Made by a program: the position numbers and the translations under genes
Notes under the pieces: model-generated
Databases searched by the model: none
What the model saw: the letters and a program-made list of their open reading frames with translations, nothing else
Told to the model about the DNA's origin: nothing
Shown here: piece by piece, positions 1 to 8,999 of the stretch
Numbering within the stretch: the stretch's first letter is position 1
Layout: the number at the start of each line of letters is the position of its first letter
Source: Pseudoselenomonas ruminantium
Lineage (GTDB): Bacteria; Bacillota; Negativicutes; Selenomonadales; Selenomonadaceae
DNA length: 64,000 nucleotides
NCBI RefSeq assembly: GCF_900142515.1
Contig: NZ_FRBC01000017.1
Span: forward strand, 1 to 64,000
Reading direction: 5' to 3'

Positions 1-252
1 AAGCTGACCGATAGTTCTTAGCATCTGGTCATTCTTTTTCTTCAGGTCGTCCTCCTTCCTCTGAACGGCCTTACGCTCAGAGTCTGCTCCAAAGGCGAGA
101 TGGGCATTCTGTAGGAACTCCTGCTTCCATTTTCTGACCATGTTTGGATTCAGGCCGTTTTCAGAGCAGATTACATTGAATTCCTTGTCACCTTGAAGAA
201 TCGACAGGACGATCTTGGTCTTGAATTCAGCAGTGTACTTTTTTCTTGGCAT
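1..252 (-). CDS. IS3-family transposase OrfA (partial, runs off left edge)
   Basis: Reading leftward from an ATG at 252, the frame is open for 84 codons to the window edge. It starts MPRKKYTAEFKTKIVLSI, the usual start of IS3/IS911 OrfA proteins (HTH_Tnp_1), followed by a helix-turn-helix (near residues 25-48, 'SENGLNPNMVRKWKQEF') and a lysine/glutamate-rich helix that should be the leucine-zipper dimerisation segment. A GGAGG lies 8 bases before the ATG. OrfA binds the element ends and, by frameshift with OrfB, makes the active transposase; OrfB would lie outside the window. The element sits just beyond the clpC terminator, so it does not interrupt a gene here. Confidence 0.85.
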   Translation of the reverse strand, partial: MPRKKYTAEFKTKIVLSILQGDKEFNVICSENGLNPNMVRKWKQEFLQNAHLAFGADSERKAVQRKEDDLKKKNDQMLRTIGQL

Positions 253-311
253 GATGGCAACCTCCAATTTTCGTTACCTATACTATATCATGCACTCTTA
301 AAATTTTCAGT

Positions 312-334
312 ACTGGTCTGAATTCATGGGCCCA
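312..334 (-). repeat. Candidate terminal inverted repeat of the IS3-like element
   Basis: Upstream of orfA, the minus strand from 334 reads TGGGCCCATGAATTCAGACC, beginning with the TG typical of IS3-family ends, and the sequence outside becomes very AT-rich. The other end is outside the window, so the repeat cannot be paired. The rest of 253-406 is non-coding. Confidence 0.3.
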
Positions 335-406
335 TTATATAATATTGTAAAGTTTATTCTATATTTAAATACATTTTTCCAGCTTTTCACTCGACACACC
401 AATCAT

Positions 407-443
407 AAAAAAAGAGACGGAGCCGGAAAACCAGCCCCGCCTC
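407..443 (-). terminator. Rho-independent terminator of the ctsR-clpC operon
   Basis: On the minus strand a 13-bp GC-rich stem (with G-U pairs) and a 4-base loop is followed by a run of T's (plus-strand A's at 407-413). It lies about 150 bases past the clpC stop. Nothing else recognisable is found between 444 and 595. Confidence 0.85.
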
Positions 444-595
444 ACTAAAGCGGATCTTATAGTTCGGGTAACGCCATCTACCTGTTCATGTTCTTTCTTA
501 TAAGCCTTATTATACTTCGTCCCAACCACACAATGGCCCAGAAGAAGTTGACGATAAAATTCCACAGCCACCCGCCTGGGCCTTGCGAGGTGAGT

Positions 596-3094
596 TTATT
601 GCGGGACATTTACAGACTCCCTGCCTCTCAACGGCTGTTTGGCCTTCTTGGAAAAATCCAATTCTGAGCCACACTTGCGTACGCAGACGGTATCCCCCGC
701 CTTGAACTTGCCAGCTAACAGCAATTCGGCGATCTCATCTTCGACCATTTTCTGGATGGCCCGTTTCAGGGGACGTGCGCCAAACTTGAAATCCGTGCCG
801 GCCTCCACCAGTTTGCCCCGGGCAGAAGGACTGATTTCCAGCTGGATATCCTTTTCCTGCAAGCGTTTTTTTACATCCTGCAGCAAAATATCCACGATCT
901 TGCTCAAATCCCGGCGCCCCAAGGGACGGAATACCAGCTGTTCATCTACGCGATTCAGGAATTCTGGCTTGAAGATATGTTTCACCGCATTCAAGACACG
1001 TTTTTCAGCGGCTTTTTCCTCATCAGCCTGTTCATTTTTTGTATTCACAGCAAATCCCATGGTGCCAGTGCTCTTCTTCAGCAGGTTAGCACCCGCATTG
1101 GATGTCATGATGATCACGCTGTTGCGGAAATCCACCGTCCGCCCCTGCCCATCTGTAAGACGTCCATCATCCAGCACCTGCAGGAGCAGATTAAACACAT
1201 CCGGATGTGCCTTTTCAATCTCATCCAACAAAATGATGGAATAAGGCCGGCGGCGCACAGCATCCGTGAGCTGTCCACCTTCCTGATAGCCCACATATCC
1301 CGGAGGAGCACCTACCATACGGGAAACCGTATGCTTTTCCATATACTCGCTCATATCGAAACGGATGATTGCTTCCTCCGAACCGAAAAGCGCATCAGCC
1401 AGTGTCTTAGCCAACTCGGTCTTGCCGACACCTGTAGGCCCCAAAAACAAAAACGATCCAATGGGACGTCTGGGGTCCTTAAGACCTGAGCGGGCACGAC
1501 GGATGGCCTTGGATACGGCTTTGACAGCATCCCCCTGTCCAATCACCCGCTTGCCCAAAATCTTCTCGAGCTTCAACAGCCGTGCCGATTCCGAAGCAGC
1601 CAACTGACTCACAGGAATACCTGTCCATTGGGAAGTCACCGCCGCAATGTCCTCCGCGGTCACAGTGATATGGTTTTGCCCCTTTTTGTTCCAATCCCGG
1701 CGGGTATCATCCAGTTCTTCCTTGAGCTGCTGTGCTTTATCCCGGATACTGGCCGCTTTCTCATAGTCCTGAGCCGTGATGGCCGCTTCTTTTTCAATCA
1801 GCAGCTGCTGAAGTCTATCCCGCAATTCCTGTAATTTTGCGGTAGGCGCCACTTGTCCCATCCGTACCTTGGAAGCAGCTTCATCCATCAGGTCAATGGC
1901 CTTATCCGGCAGGAATCTATCCGAGATATAACGCTGGGACAGGCGCACCGCCGCTTTTACAGCTTCATCTTCGATTGTCGCCCGGTGGAATTCCTCATAT
2001 TTGCTGCGCAATCCATAAAGAATCTTCTCTGCATCTTCCATATTCGGCTCTTCCACCATGATTGGCTGAAAACGGCGGGATAGTGCTGCATCCTTTTCGA
2101 GATACTTCTTGTATTCATCCAGAGTAGTAGCACCGATAATCTGAATTTCACCACGGGACAATGCCGGTTTCAGGATGTTGGCAGCATCCAATGCCCCCTC
2201 ACCAGCACCAGCGCCAACCAGCGTATGCATTTCATCGATGAAGAGAATGATATTGCCGGTCCGCCTGATCTCTTCAATCACACCCTTCAGCCGTTCTTCA
2301 AATTCACCACGATACTTCGCACCAGCGACCAGTGAAGCCATAGACAGCGATACTACCTGCTTATCCTGCAGCATATAAGGCACTGTGCCATCCACAATAC
2401 ACTGCGCCAAACCTTCAGCAATGGCCGTTTTTCCCACGCCTGGCTCTCCCAGGAGCACCGGATTGTTTTTGGTCCGGCGGGACAGGATCTGAATGACCCG
2501 TTGAATTTCCGTCTTCCGGCCTATGACAGGATCCAGTTGTCCATCCAAGGCAGACTTGTTGAGATTCCGTCCATATTTCTTCAACAGCGGTGTACCTTCC
2601 CGCGAATGACGACCCCGATGGCTCTCCGCCATAAGACATTCTCCTTCAGGATGTTGGCCGTCCATTCTGTCCATGATTTCATCCTGCAGAGCATCCGGAT
2701 TGATTCCCATCAGCTCCAGGACCTCCATAGCCGCACCTTCGGTTTCTTCCAGCAAGCTCAGCAAGATATGCTCGGTACCAATGTAGCTATGTCCCAGCCC
2801 CTGCGCTTCCTCAAAAGCGCCCTCCAAAACCCGCTTGGCTCGCGGTGTATAGTAAGGATTATCCGAGGGATACTCTGCCTCCCGGGACACAATGCGCTGC
2901 ACCTGTGTCATCACTTTTTCAAAGCTCATGCCCATAGCGCCCATTGCCTTGGCTGCCAGCCCCTCTTTCTCATGGAGCAATCCCAGCAGGATATGTTCCG
3001 TCCCAACGTAATCCTGCGCCAGATCCCTTGCCGCATATTGGGCAAACTCAATCGCCTTGATTGCCGTATTGGTAAAATGATTACGATATTCCAT
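596..3094 (-). CDS. clpC: ClpC, AAA+ unfoldase of the Clp protease
   Basis: 832 residues, the normal ClpC length. Seen: two N-terminal Clp repeats (residues 1-145), D1 with Walker A GEPGVGKT at 216-223 and a DEMHTL Walker B, a UVR-containing coiled middle region ('[21 protein letters not shown]'), and D2 with GPTGVGKT near 560 followed by the ClpB D2-small domain. The family unfolds substrates, including arginine-phosphorylated proteins, and feeds them to ClpP. ATG start with GGAGG 7 bases upstream; only two bases separate it from the mcsB stop. Last gene of ctsR-mcsA-mcsB-clpC, so expected to be under CtsR control. Confidence 0.97.
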   Translation of the reverse strand: MEYRNHFTNTAIKAIEFAQYAARDLAQDYVGTEHILLGLLHEKEGLAAKAMGAMGMSFEKVMTQVQRIVSREAEYPSDNPYYTPRAKRVLEGAFEEAQGLGHSYIGTEHILLSLLEETEGAAMEVLELMGINPDALQDEIMDRMDGQHPEGECLMAESHRGRHSREGTPLLKKYGRNLNKSALDGQLDPVIGRKTEIQRVIQILSRRTKNNPVLLGEPGVGKTAIAEGLAQCIVDGTVPYMLQDKQVVSLSMASLVAGAKYRGEFEERLKGVIEEIRRTGNIILFIDEMHTLVGAGAGEGALDAANILKPALSRGEIQIIGATTLDEYKKYLEKDAALSRRFQPIMVEEPNMEDAEKILYGLRSKYEEFHRATIEDEAVKAAVRLSQRYISDRFLPDKAIDLMDEAASKVRMGQVAPTAKLQELRDRLQQLLIEKEAAITAQDYEKAASIRDKAQQLKEELDDTRRDWNKKGQNHITVTAEDIAAVTSQWTGIPVSQLAASESARLLKLEKILGKRVIGQGDAVKAVSKAIRRARSGLKDPRRPIGSFLFLGPTGVGKTELAKTLADALFGSEEAIIRFDMSEYMEKHTVSRMVGAPPGYVGYQEGGQLTDAVRRRPYSIILLDEIEKAHPDVFNLLLQVLDDGRLTDGQGRTVDFRNSVIIMTSNAGANLLKKSTGTMGFAVNTKNEQADEEKAAEKRVLNAVKHIFKPEFLNRVDEQLVFRPLGRRDLSKIVDILLQDVKKRLQEKDIQLEISPSARGKLVEAGTDFKFGARPLKRAIQKMVEDEIAELLLAGKFKAGDTVCVRKCGSELDFSKKAKQPLRGRESVNVPQ

Positions 3095-3096
3095 AG

Positions 3097-4176
3097 TTAT
3101 TCCTCCAGGCTTACCTGATTTTCCTCGATAAGCCTTCGCACATGCTGTGCCCGCAAGCGATCCACTTCCGTCTTGGACAGATTCTCATTGGCAGCCAGAT
3201 TCTGCAGGAAGCTGGTGCGGGTGCTAAGCAGTAATTGGCCATAGCATTCCGGTGCCAACCCACGGATCAGCTTCAGATCCATCCCTAACCGCAGGCGGGA
3301 TAAAAGTTCCAAAACTTCTTTCTCAGACAGCAGACGTGCATGCGATAACGTGCCATAAGCTCGCCACACTTCATCTTCAAGCCGCTCTTTCATATAGAGT
3401 GCCAAAGCCTTTCGTGCCCGCCGTTCATGCGCTACAATTTCCGTCACAGCCCCTCGCAGGTTGTCGATAAGCTCCTGTTCCGAGTAACCCAAAGTCAGCT
3501 GGTTGGCAATCTGGAACAGGCAGCCAGGCTGTTCTTTTTCATCCCCGAACAGCGGGCGCACAGCCAACCCCAGCTGCGGAGATATATTGATGATGCTGCT
3601 GACATTGCGGGTAAAGACCAATCCTGGCAGATGCAGGAGCACTGCCGCCCGCAATCCTGTCCCCAGATTGGTCGGACTGGAAGTAAGATACCCCATCTTT
3701 TCATCAAAAGCTATATCCAGCTTGCTCTCTAGTAGGTCGTCGATGGAAAAAGCACGCTTCAACGGCCCTGCCAGGTCAAGTCCTGCCGTTACACATTGAA
3801 TGCGAATATGGTCCTCTTCATTGACCATCAAACTGGTCTTTTGGCTTGCTCCCAGATAAACCGCACGATGCTGGGGAGTCTTCAGCATTTTTTCACTGAT
3901 CAGCTGTTTCTCACGCAAGACTTCCCGCTGCAGAGCAGAAAGTTTTTCCATTTCTACACCTTGCAACGCTTCGCCCGCCACTGTCTGTACTGCAGGAATC
4001 ACCGCAGCCAGACGATTCTCCACGGTCTGCAGTTCATAAAGGTCCGCCCGATTTGGAAAAGGCAGGTCCTGCAGATTACGGGATAACAGGATTCGGCTTG
4101 CCAGTACCACATCACTATCCGCACCAGCCTGCTGCAGCCAGCTCAGACGACTATCCTGTAAAACTCTTTCAAGCAT
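3097..4176 (-). CDS. mcsB: McsB, protein-arginine kinase
   Basis: 359 residues, homologous to ATP:guanido phosphotransferases over the full length ('VLASRILLSRNL' near 24, 'NEEDHIRIQ' near 120, 'TNLGTGLRAAVLLHLP' near 170). McsB phosphorylates arginines on CtsR and on misfolded proteins, marking them for ClpC-ClpP. Strong AAGGAGG before the ATG; the start overlaps the mcsA stop by 8 bases, which fits translational coupling with its activator McsA. Confidence 0.96.
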   Translation of the reverse strand: MLERVLQDSRLSWLQQAGADSDVVLASRILLSRNLQDLPFPNRADLYELQTVENRLAAVIPAVQTVAGEALQGVEMEKLSALQREVLREKQLISEKMLKTPQHRAVYLGASQKTSLMVNEEDHIRIQCVTAGLDLAGPLKRAFSIDDLLESKLDIAFDEKMGYLTSSPTNLGTGLRAAVLLHLPGLVFTRNVSSIINISPQLGLAVRPLFGDEKEQPGCLFQIANQLTLGYSEQELIDNLRGAVTEIVAHERRARKALALYMKERLEDEVWRAYGTLSHARLLSEKEVLELLSRLRLGMDLKLIRGLAPECYGQLLLSTRTSFLQNLAANENLSKTEVDRLRAQHVRRLIEENQVSLEE

Positions 4177-4723
4177 TTTCCCTGCCTCCTTCCTTGGCGG
4201 CCAGTTCCTGTTTCATTGCCCGCACCTTGTCCCTTATTTCTGCGGCCTTTTCATATTCTTCCTTCTCCACGCAAGTCTTCAACTCCTGCTGCAAGAGAAC
4301 AATATTTTGTTTCAATTCCAGCGTACCGCCACTGCGATGGGGAATTTTCCCCCGATGGACGCTGGAGCCATGTATACGTCTGAGCATAGGTTCCAGCTGG
4401 CCGCGAAAAGTTGCATAACAAGCAGCGCAACCAATCTTGCCCTGCTGGCTGAAGTCACGGTAGCTCATACCACAACGCGGACAAACCAGCTCTCCCGCTG
4501 TATTCTGCGCCGGATCCTCATCTGCAGGGTTGACATTCGCACTGTTGAAGATTCCCCGCAGGAAATCATCGACCGACACATGACGCCGCTCCTGTGGTAT
4601 CCCTGTAAACTCACGATAACCTGCAGCACAGGACTCGCAAAGGTTCTTCTCCACCCGCCCATTAGGGCCAATCTGGGTGATATGCACCACTGCTTCGTGG
4701 CGTCCGCAATCATCACATAACAT
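4169..4723 (-). CDS. mcsA: McsA, zinc-finger activator of McsB
   Basis: 184 residues. Cysteine pairs CDDC (residues 3-6) with CESC (near 29-32), and a second set CPRCG...CAAC near 81-100, are the zinc-binding pairs expected of McsA. A UVR motif ('CVEKEEYEKAAEIRDKVRAMKQEL') closes the protein. McsA activates the McsB kinase and bridges to ClpC. ATG start with AAGGGGG upstream; sits 12 bases after ctsR and overlaps mcsB. Confidence 0.95.
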   Translation of the reverse strand: MLCDDCGRHEAVVHITQIGPNGRVEKNLCESCAAGYREFTGIPQERRHVSVDDFLRGIFNSANVNPADEDPAQNTAGELVCPRCGMSYRDFSQQGKIGCAACYATFRGQLEPMLRRIHGSSVHRGKIPHRSGGTLELKQNIVLLQQELKTCVEKEEYEKAAEIRDKVRAMKQELAAKEGGRENA

Positions 4724-4735
4724 AACCGTTCCCCC

Positions 4736-5188
4736 TTACGAGAAATTTTCCAAGGTCAGCAGCATCGTCTTGAGCATCCGTACCCGCTCTTTGTCGATAA
4801 TGGTTTCCGACTGGAAGATCGATACAACGAACTGCATCATCAGCGATGCCTCACGCGCTGTCACCATCTCATGCTGCAAGAGATATTTGATCATGGACTG
4901 CACCACCGGCAGTTCTGTGTCCGGCTTGATGGATGCCAGCATGTCCTCATAGACCATATTCTTGACCGGCACCTGCACAATGCGGATAAATCCACCCAAT
5001 CCACGGCGCGATTCCACTACAAACCCCTTGTCCTGGGTAAAACGGGTGGACAGCACATAGCTGATCTGCGAAGGCGCACAGGAAATCTCGTCGGCGATAT
5101 CCGTGCGCCGCAGTTCCACTTTGCCATCCTGCTGAGTGGCCAGCTGCCGTAAAATATAGGCTTCAATCAAATCGGCAATATTGCTCAC
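4736..5188 (-). CDS. ctsR: CtsR, heat-shock repressor
   Basis: 150 residues from the GTG at 5188 (MSNIADLIEAYIL, the family-typical N-terminus). That start has AAGG 8 bases upstream, whereas the ATG at 5194 and GTG at 5197 sit directly on the Shine-Dalgarno and are unlikely. The winged HTH ('RRTDIADEISCAPSQISYVLSTRF') and the beta-wing glycines ('ESRRGLGGFIRI') that read the operator are intact. The C-terminal domain is the McsB/ClpC contact region. Dimeric repressor of clp genes, autoregulated. Confidence 0.95.
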   Translation of the reverse strand: MSNIADLIEAYILRQLATQQDGKVELRRTDIADEISCAPSQISYVLSTRFTQDKGFVVESRRGLGGFIRIVQVPVKNMVYEDMLASIKPDTELPVVQSMIKYLLQHEMVTAREASLMMQFVVSIFQSETIIDKERVRMLKTMLLTLENFS

Positions 5189-5218
5189 TTTCATCACCTT
5201 CTATAAAATAAATTACAA

Positions 5219-5269
5219 TTGACCATTTGACTTTTATTCTATTATATTTGTTTTTTTGACTTTTGGCAA
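5219..5269 (-). promoter_or_regulatory. ctsR operon promoter with CtsR-box-like heptads
   Basis: On the minus strand: -35 TTGCCA (5264-5269), 17-bp spacer, -10 TATAAT (5241-5246). GTCAAA heptads, the half-site of the CtsR operator, occur inside the spacer (about 5256-5262) and twice downstream of the -10 (about 5219-5232). The last two are closer together than the usual 10-bp phase of a CtsR box. Promoter geometry is seen; CtsR binding is inference. Confidence 0.75.
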
Positions 5270-5270
5270 G

Positions 5271-5303
5271 AAAAAACTGACTTGTCAAATTGACAAGTCA
5301 GTC
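5271..5303 (-). terminator. Terminator after the metal-binding lipoprotein gene
   Basis: A near-perfect palindrome (13-base arms around one central base, 5277-5303) is followed on the minus strand by a T run (5271-5276). It ends transcription from the znuA-like gene before the ctsR promoter. Its core (GTCAAATTGACAAGTCAG) is almost the same as palindromes near 27.77 and 29.0 kb. Confidence 0.85.
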
Positions 5304-5308
5304 CGCAA

Positions 5309-6202
5309 TCACTGCAATGCTTCTTTCAGCACGGCCATATTCTTTTTCATGGTATCGATATAAGCATCCATAGCGCTTTCATTGGCTTCACCAGTCACCA
5401 CCGGATCAAGCTGGTAGATCTTAGCACCGGTTTCCCGGGCGATGGTCTCAGCTGCTGCTGGAGAATACTGCGGTTCCGTGAAGAGCACCTTTGCCGTCAG
5501 GCCATTGACCTGCTTGATGGTATCTTCCAATTCCTGCGGCGTCGGCTCCGTGCCCGGCTCCCGCTCAACGACGCTGACAATATTCAGCTTGAATTCTTTT
5601 GCCAGATACGGGAAAGCTTCATGGAAAGTAACGATATCCTTATGAGGCAGGTTGTCGAGATTCTCGTGCATTTCCTTCTTGAGCGCTTCCAGTTTCATGC
5701 AATAATCCAGCGCGTTCTGACGGTATGCATCTTTATGTGCCGGATCAGCCTCGCAAAGCCCTGCTGTAATGGCTTTGACCTGCGCAATCGCATACGTCAC
5801 GGACAGCCACACATGCGGATTTTCCTCATCACCGTTCTTGAGCAGGTTGATATCCTTATAATTGGAAGCCTCAATGGTCTTCATCTTCGGATTCTGCTTG
5901 GCAGCCTTTTCCAAGAAGCTTTCCATGCCAGCACCATTGACCACGAATACATCTGCGCTTTCCAGCGTCTTCATATCCTCGGTAGTCAGCTGATAATCAT
6001 GCAGGCAGCCGGTCTGCGGCTTGGTCATATTGACCACTTTCACTCCGTCTACCCCTTTGGTGATGTTCAGCACATCAATATACATGGGATAGAACGACGT
6101 GACAATCGTGAATTCCTTCTTGTCCTGCCCTGCCGGTCCTCCACAGCCAACCATAGTCAGACATAATAAAACAACTGATAATATACCCATCAACTTCTTC
6201 AA
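5309..6202 (-). CDS. Metal (zinc/manganese) ABC-transporter substrate-binding lipoprotein, ZnuA-like
   Basis: 297 residues from a TTG at 6202 that has GGGAGGAG 8 bases upstream; this gives a compact signal peptide with lipobox LTMVGC. An upstream ATG at 6253 has no ribosome site and would spoil the signal. Cluster A-I family: metal-ligand regions 'TGCLHDYQL', 'ENPHVWLS', 'VTFHEAFPYLAKEF' and 'LFTEPQY' are all visible. It would capture Zn2+ or Mn2+ outside the membrane and deliver it to a permease. No permease or ATPase gene is adjacent, so it must work with components encoded elsewhere. No convincing Zur box was seen upstream. Confidence 0.88.
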   Translation of the reverse strand: MKKLMGILSVVLLCLTMVGCGGPAGQDKKEFTIVTSFYPMYIDVLNITKGVDGVKVVNMTKPQTGCLHDYQLTTEDMKTLESADVFVVNGAGMESFLEKAAKQNPKMKTIEASNYKDINLLKNGDEENPHVWLSVTYAIAQVKAITAGLCEADPAHKDAYRQNALDYCMKLEALKKEMHENLDNLPHKDIVTFHEAFPYLAKEFKLNIVSVVEREPGTEPTPQELEDTIKQVNGLTAKVLFTEPQYSPAAAETIARETGAKIYQLDPVVTGEANESAMDAYIDTMKKNMAVLKEALQ

Positions 6203-6326
6203 AGCAAACACTCCTCCCTTAGAGAAAGCAACTGTAACATGAGAACAGGTCACATTTTACAGTCGTTTGCCTGATATGTCAAGTTAATTGAGTAAGATTA
6301 TCAGTTGCATATCTGTTCATATGTGA

Positions 6327-6644
6327 TCAACGACGCTTCTTTTCCCGCTGCAGGCGGCGTTCATGGAGCTCCGCACACTTCTCCACGATGAGCCGCACCA
6401 CCCAGGAAGGCGGCCGGGAGGCGTCTTTATGAAACCACATCTCCACCGTACGGCTAGGAGCCCCCAATAGCTTTTCGCAGTCCCTGGGAGTGATTCCCCA
6501 AAGTTCCCGCATCAGCTTCATGGGCTCATCGGCGCAGGCTATGCGGTCAAGTTCCGCCGCTTTCTTCAGCTCTTCCACATCTACATTAAAACCAGTCTTA
6601 CGCTGGAACCAGTTGGGAATATCTTCACGGGTAACCTTAGGCAT
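6327..6644 (-). CDS. Small HTH-containing protein, function unknown
   Basis: 105 residues, ATG with AAGGAGG 6 bases before. Residues about 42-88 ('MRELWGITPRDCEKLLGAPSRTVEMW...RPPSWVVRLI') look like the helix-turn-helix of small XRE-type antitoxin/regulator proteins; the tail is basic (RRLQREKKRR). It lies 17 bases after coaBC on the same strand and may be cotranscribed. Probable DNA-binding protein; target unknown. Confidence 0.7.
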   Translation of the reverse strand: MPKVTREDIPNWFQRKTGFNVDVEELKKAAELDRIACADEPMKLMRELWGITPRDCEKLLGAPSRTVEMWFHKDASRPPSWVVRLIVEKCAELHERRLQREKKRR

Positions 6645-6661
6645 AGCGCGCCTCCTTTGTT

Positions 6662-7861
6662 TTAAGACAGGATCCCTGCCACCTTTTCCAATATAACCTT
6701 GGCCAATTCAGCCTTCGCCATCAGCGGGTATTTTTCTGCGCGGCCATCCCGGAAATAAAGCTGGACGCGATTGTTGTCCACGGCAAAGCCAGCATCCTTG
6801 GATGAAACATCATTCGCGACGATGAAATCCAGATTCTTTTTCGTCAGTTTCTTTTTGGCATATTCCTCCACATTGCAGGTTTCTGCCGCAAAACCTACGA
6901 GGACCTGCTGCTGTTTTTGCTGGCCCAGCCCGAACAAAATATCGGGATTGCGTTCCAGATGCAGCACCAGTTCATCATCGCTCTTCTTGATCTTATCTGC
7001 CGCTACATTCTTCGGCCGATAATCAGCCACTGCCGCCGACATGATGACCGCATCAGCTTCGCCATATTCGGCTTCGACAGCAGCCTGCATCTCCCGTGCG
7101 GTCTGAATGCGCACCGTCCGCACGCCTGCGGGATTGGGCAGATTGCTGGGCCCGGACACCAGCAAGACCTCTGCCCCCTGCCGAGCTGCTTCAGCGGCAA
7201 TAGCATAGCCCATCTTGCCCGTAGAACGGTTGCCCAAATAACGCACCGGGTCTAAAGGCTCTATCGTCCCGCCGGCCGTCACAATGATTCTCCGCCCCTG
7301 CAAAGGCTGCTCCCTGGTCATGAAATCCATGACTTCCTGTACAATCTGCACAGGTTCCGGAAGCCGGCCCTTGCCCTCGATACCGCAGGCCAGATGGCCG
7401 GAAGCCGGCTCTATCAACTGCATGCCCCGGCGCCTGAGTTCTGCCATATTCCCCTGGGTAACGGGATTCTCATACATATTGGTGTTCATGGCTGGCGCCA
7501 ACATTACAGGCGCCTTGGTTGCCAACACGGTGGTGGTCAGCATATCATCCGCAATCCCTGCAGCAATCTTGGCGATGATGTTCGCCGTTGCCGGAGCGAT
7601 CAGCACCAAATCCGCCAGCGTAGCCAGCGCGATATGCTCCACATTGAAGTTTGTGACCTTAGCCCACATATCCACAGATACGGGCTGTCCCGTGATTTCT
7701 CGGAAGGTCAGCTCGGTGACAAATTCCGTGGCCTCACGGGTCATGATCACATGGACTTCTGCTCCTGCCTTGCGGAGACGGGAGGCAATCTCCACCGCCT
7801 TATAGGCGGCAATGCCTCCCGTCACTCCCAAAACAATTTTCTTGCCTGTCAAAGCGCCCAT
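6662..7861 (-). CDS. coaBC: CoaBC, phosphopantothenoylcysteine decarboxylase / phosphopantothenate-cysteine ligase
   Basis: 399 residues, bifunctional length. The N-terminal flavoprotein half carries 'GVTGGIAAYKA' and the decarboxylase active-site segments 'APAMNTNMYENP' and 'GHLACGIEGKGRL'. The C-terminal ligase half starts near 188 with 'RRIIVTAGGTIEPLDPVRYLGNRSTGKMG'. It carries out two consecutive steps of coenzyme A synthesis. Starts one base past the rpoZ stop; same transcript as gmk-rpoZ. Confidence 0.97.
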   Translation of the reverse strand: MGALTGKKIVLGVTGGIAAYKAVEIASRLRKAGAEVHVIMTREATEFVTELTFREITGQPVSVDMWAKVTNFNVEHIALATLADLVLIAPATANIIAKIAAGIADDMLTTTVLATKAPVMLAPAMNTNMYENPVTQGNMAELRRRGMQLIEPASGHLACGIEGKGRLPEPVQIVQEVMDFMTREQPLQGRRIIVTAGGTIEPLDPVRYLGNRSTGKMGYAIAAEAARQGAEVLLVSGPSNLPNPAGVRTVRIQTAREMQAAVEAEYGEADAVIMSAAVADYRPKNVAADKIKKSDDELVLHLERNPDILFGLGQQKQQQVLVGFAAETCNVEEYAKKKLTKKNLDFIVANDVSSKDAGFAVDNNRVQLYFRDGRAEKYPLMAKAELAKVILEKVAGILS

Positions 7862-7862
7862 C

Positions 7863-8099
7863 TTACAGATCAGCCTTGGAAATCTTGTAGGCGATCTTGC
7901 CTTCGGCGATTTCTTCTAAAGCATTGGTAACATCTTTCGTGGACTTCATCTCGATTTCCTTGAGTTCTTCACCATCCACCAGCTGACGGGCACGCTTGGA
8001 AGCGCATACCACCAGACCATAACGGCTGTCCACGCGGGACATCAATTTATCCGTAGATGGATTCACCATGCTCATTTCCGGTTTGCTCATTACTTTCAT
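7863..8099 (-). CDS. rpoZ: RNA polymerase omega subunit
   Basis: 78 residues. The omega core 'NPSTDKLMSRVDSRYGLVVCASKRARQL' and 'VTNALEEIAEGKI' are clear. Promotes assembly and stability of RNA polymerase. The ATG shares its A with the gmk stop (TAATG), the usual gmk-rpoZ junction of Firmicutes. Confidence 0.95.
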   Translation of the reverse strand: MKVMSKPEMSMVNPSTDKLMSRVDSRYGLVVCASKRARQLVDGEELKEIEMKSTKDVTNALEEIAEGKIAYKISKADL

Positions 8100-8701
8100 T
8101 ACTCTGCCAACTCCTCAAATATGTTCTGATTTTTATCTACACGGCAATGTTCAGCGGTACGGATTGCCATAATGCGCTGCACAGCATTCTTGACCGTATC
8201 ATTTACCACTACATAGCCATATTTCTTGCCATCTTCAATTTCCTTCCGGGCAGACCCCATGCGCTTCTGCAGGGATTCTTCCGTTTCGGAACCACGGCCC
8301 CGTATACGGCGCTCCAACTCAGCCAGCGAAGGCGGGACCAGGAAAATAAACAATCCTGCCGGGCATTTTTTCATGACATTCAGTGCCCCCTGGGTATCGA
8401 TCTCCAACAGGATATCCTCTCCCTCAGCCAAACGCTCTTCAATCTTTGCCAAGGGGGTACCATAGTAGTTGCCATAAACATTGGCATATTCCAAAAAGCC
8501 ACCCTCAGCAATTTTCTTCTCAAAGTCAGCCTTATCCATGAAATAGTAATTCTTACCATCGACTTCGCCTGCCCGCGGCTGACGGGTAGTCGCAGAAATA
8601 GAATAGGCCAGATCTTCAGCCTGGCTCAACAATTCACTGCAAACAGTACCCTTGCCCGTTCCCGATGGGCCGGAAACGACAATCAATAATCCTTTACTCA
8701 T
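8099..8701 (-). CDS. gmk: Guanylate kinase
   Basis: 200 residues. P-loop 'SGPSGTGKGT' at 9-18; GMP-binding 'YSISATTRQPRAGEVDGKNYYF'; lid 'GRGSETEESLQKRM'. Phosphorylates GMP/dGMP with ATP. ATG with GAGGAA upstream, directly after the remA stop. Confidence 0.97.
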   Translation of the reverse strand: MSKGLLIVVSGPSGTGKGTVCSELLSQAEDLAYSISATTRQPRAGEVDGKNYYFMDKADFEKKIAEGGFLEYANVYGNYYGTPLAKIEERLAEGEDILLEIDTQGALNVMKKCPAGLFIFLVPPSLAELERRIRGRGSETEESLQKRMGSARKEIEDGKKYGYVVVNDTVKNAVQRIMAIRTAEHCRVDKNQNIFEELAE

Positions 8702-8986
8702 TTATTCCTCGTCTTCTTTCTCTTTCTCTACCTTCGCATCATCCACATCATCTTCAACCCGATGCGCTACCGTTTCTGGCTGCACGGCCGAGAGGATCAC
8801 ATGATCGCTGTCCATGATGATAACCGCCCGCGTACGGCGTCCATAGGTAGCATCAATAAGCCGTTCCCCATCCCTGGCTTCCTGAATGATACGCTTGATG
8901 GGTGCCGATTCCGGACTGACAATGGCCACAATACGATTGGCCGATACAATATTACCAAAGCCGATATTGATGAGTTTGATATCCAT
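8702..8986 (-). CDS. remA: RemA/DUF370 family DNA-binding regulator
   Basis: 94 residues from the ATG at 8986 ([27 protein letters not shown], typical family start) with AAGGGGAG 6 bases before; an upstream in-frame extension to 9043 is not needed. In Bacillus RemA activates matrix and osmoprotection genes. This copy has a charged acidic/lysine tail ('[16 protein letters not shown]'). Position between yicC and gmk is conserved in Firmicutes. Function in this organism not established. Confidence 0.88.
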   Translation of the reverse strand: MDIKLINIGFGNIVSANRIVAIVSPESAPIKRIIQEARDGERLIDATYGRRTRAVIIMDSDHVILSAVQPETVAHRVEDDVDDAKVEKEKEDEE

Positions 8987-8999
8987 CAGTATCTCCCCT

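Noticed and set aside
365-571. 68-codon minus-strand frame between the IS element and clpC
   Set aside because: It runs through the clpC terminator hairpin, has no ribosome site and no recognisable similarity.
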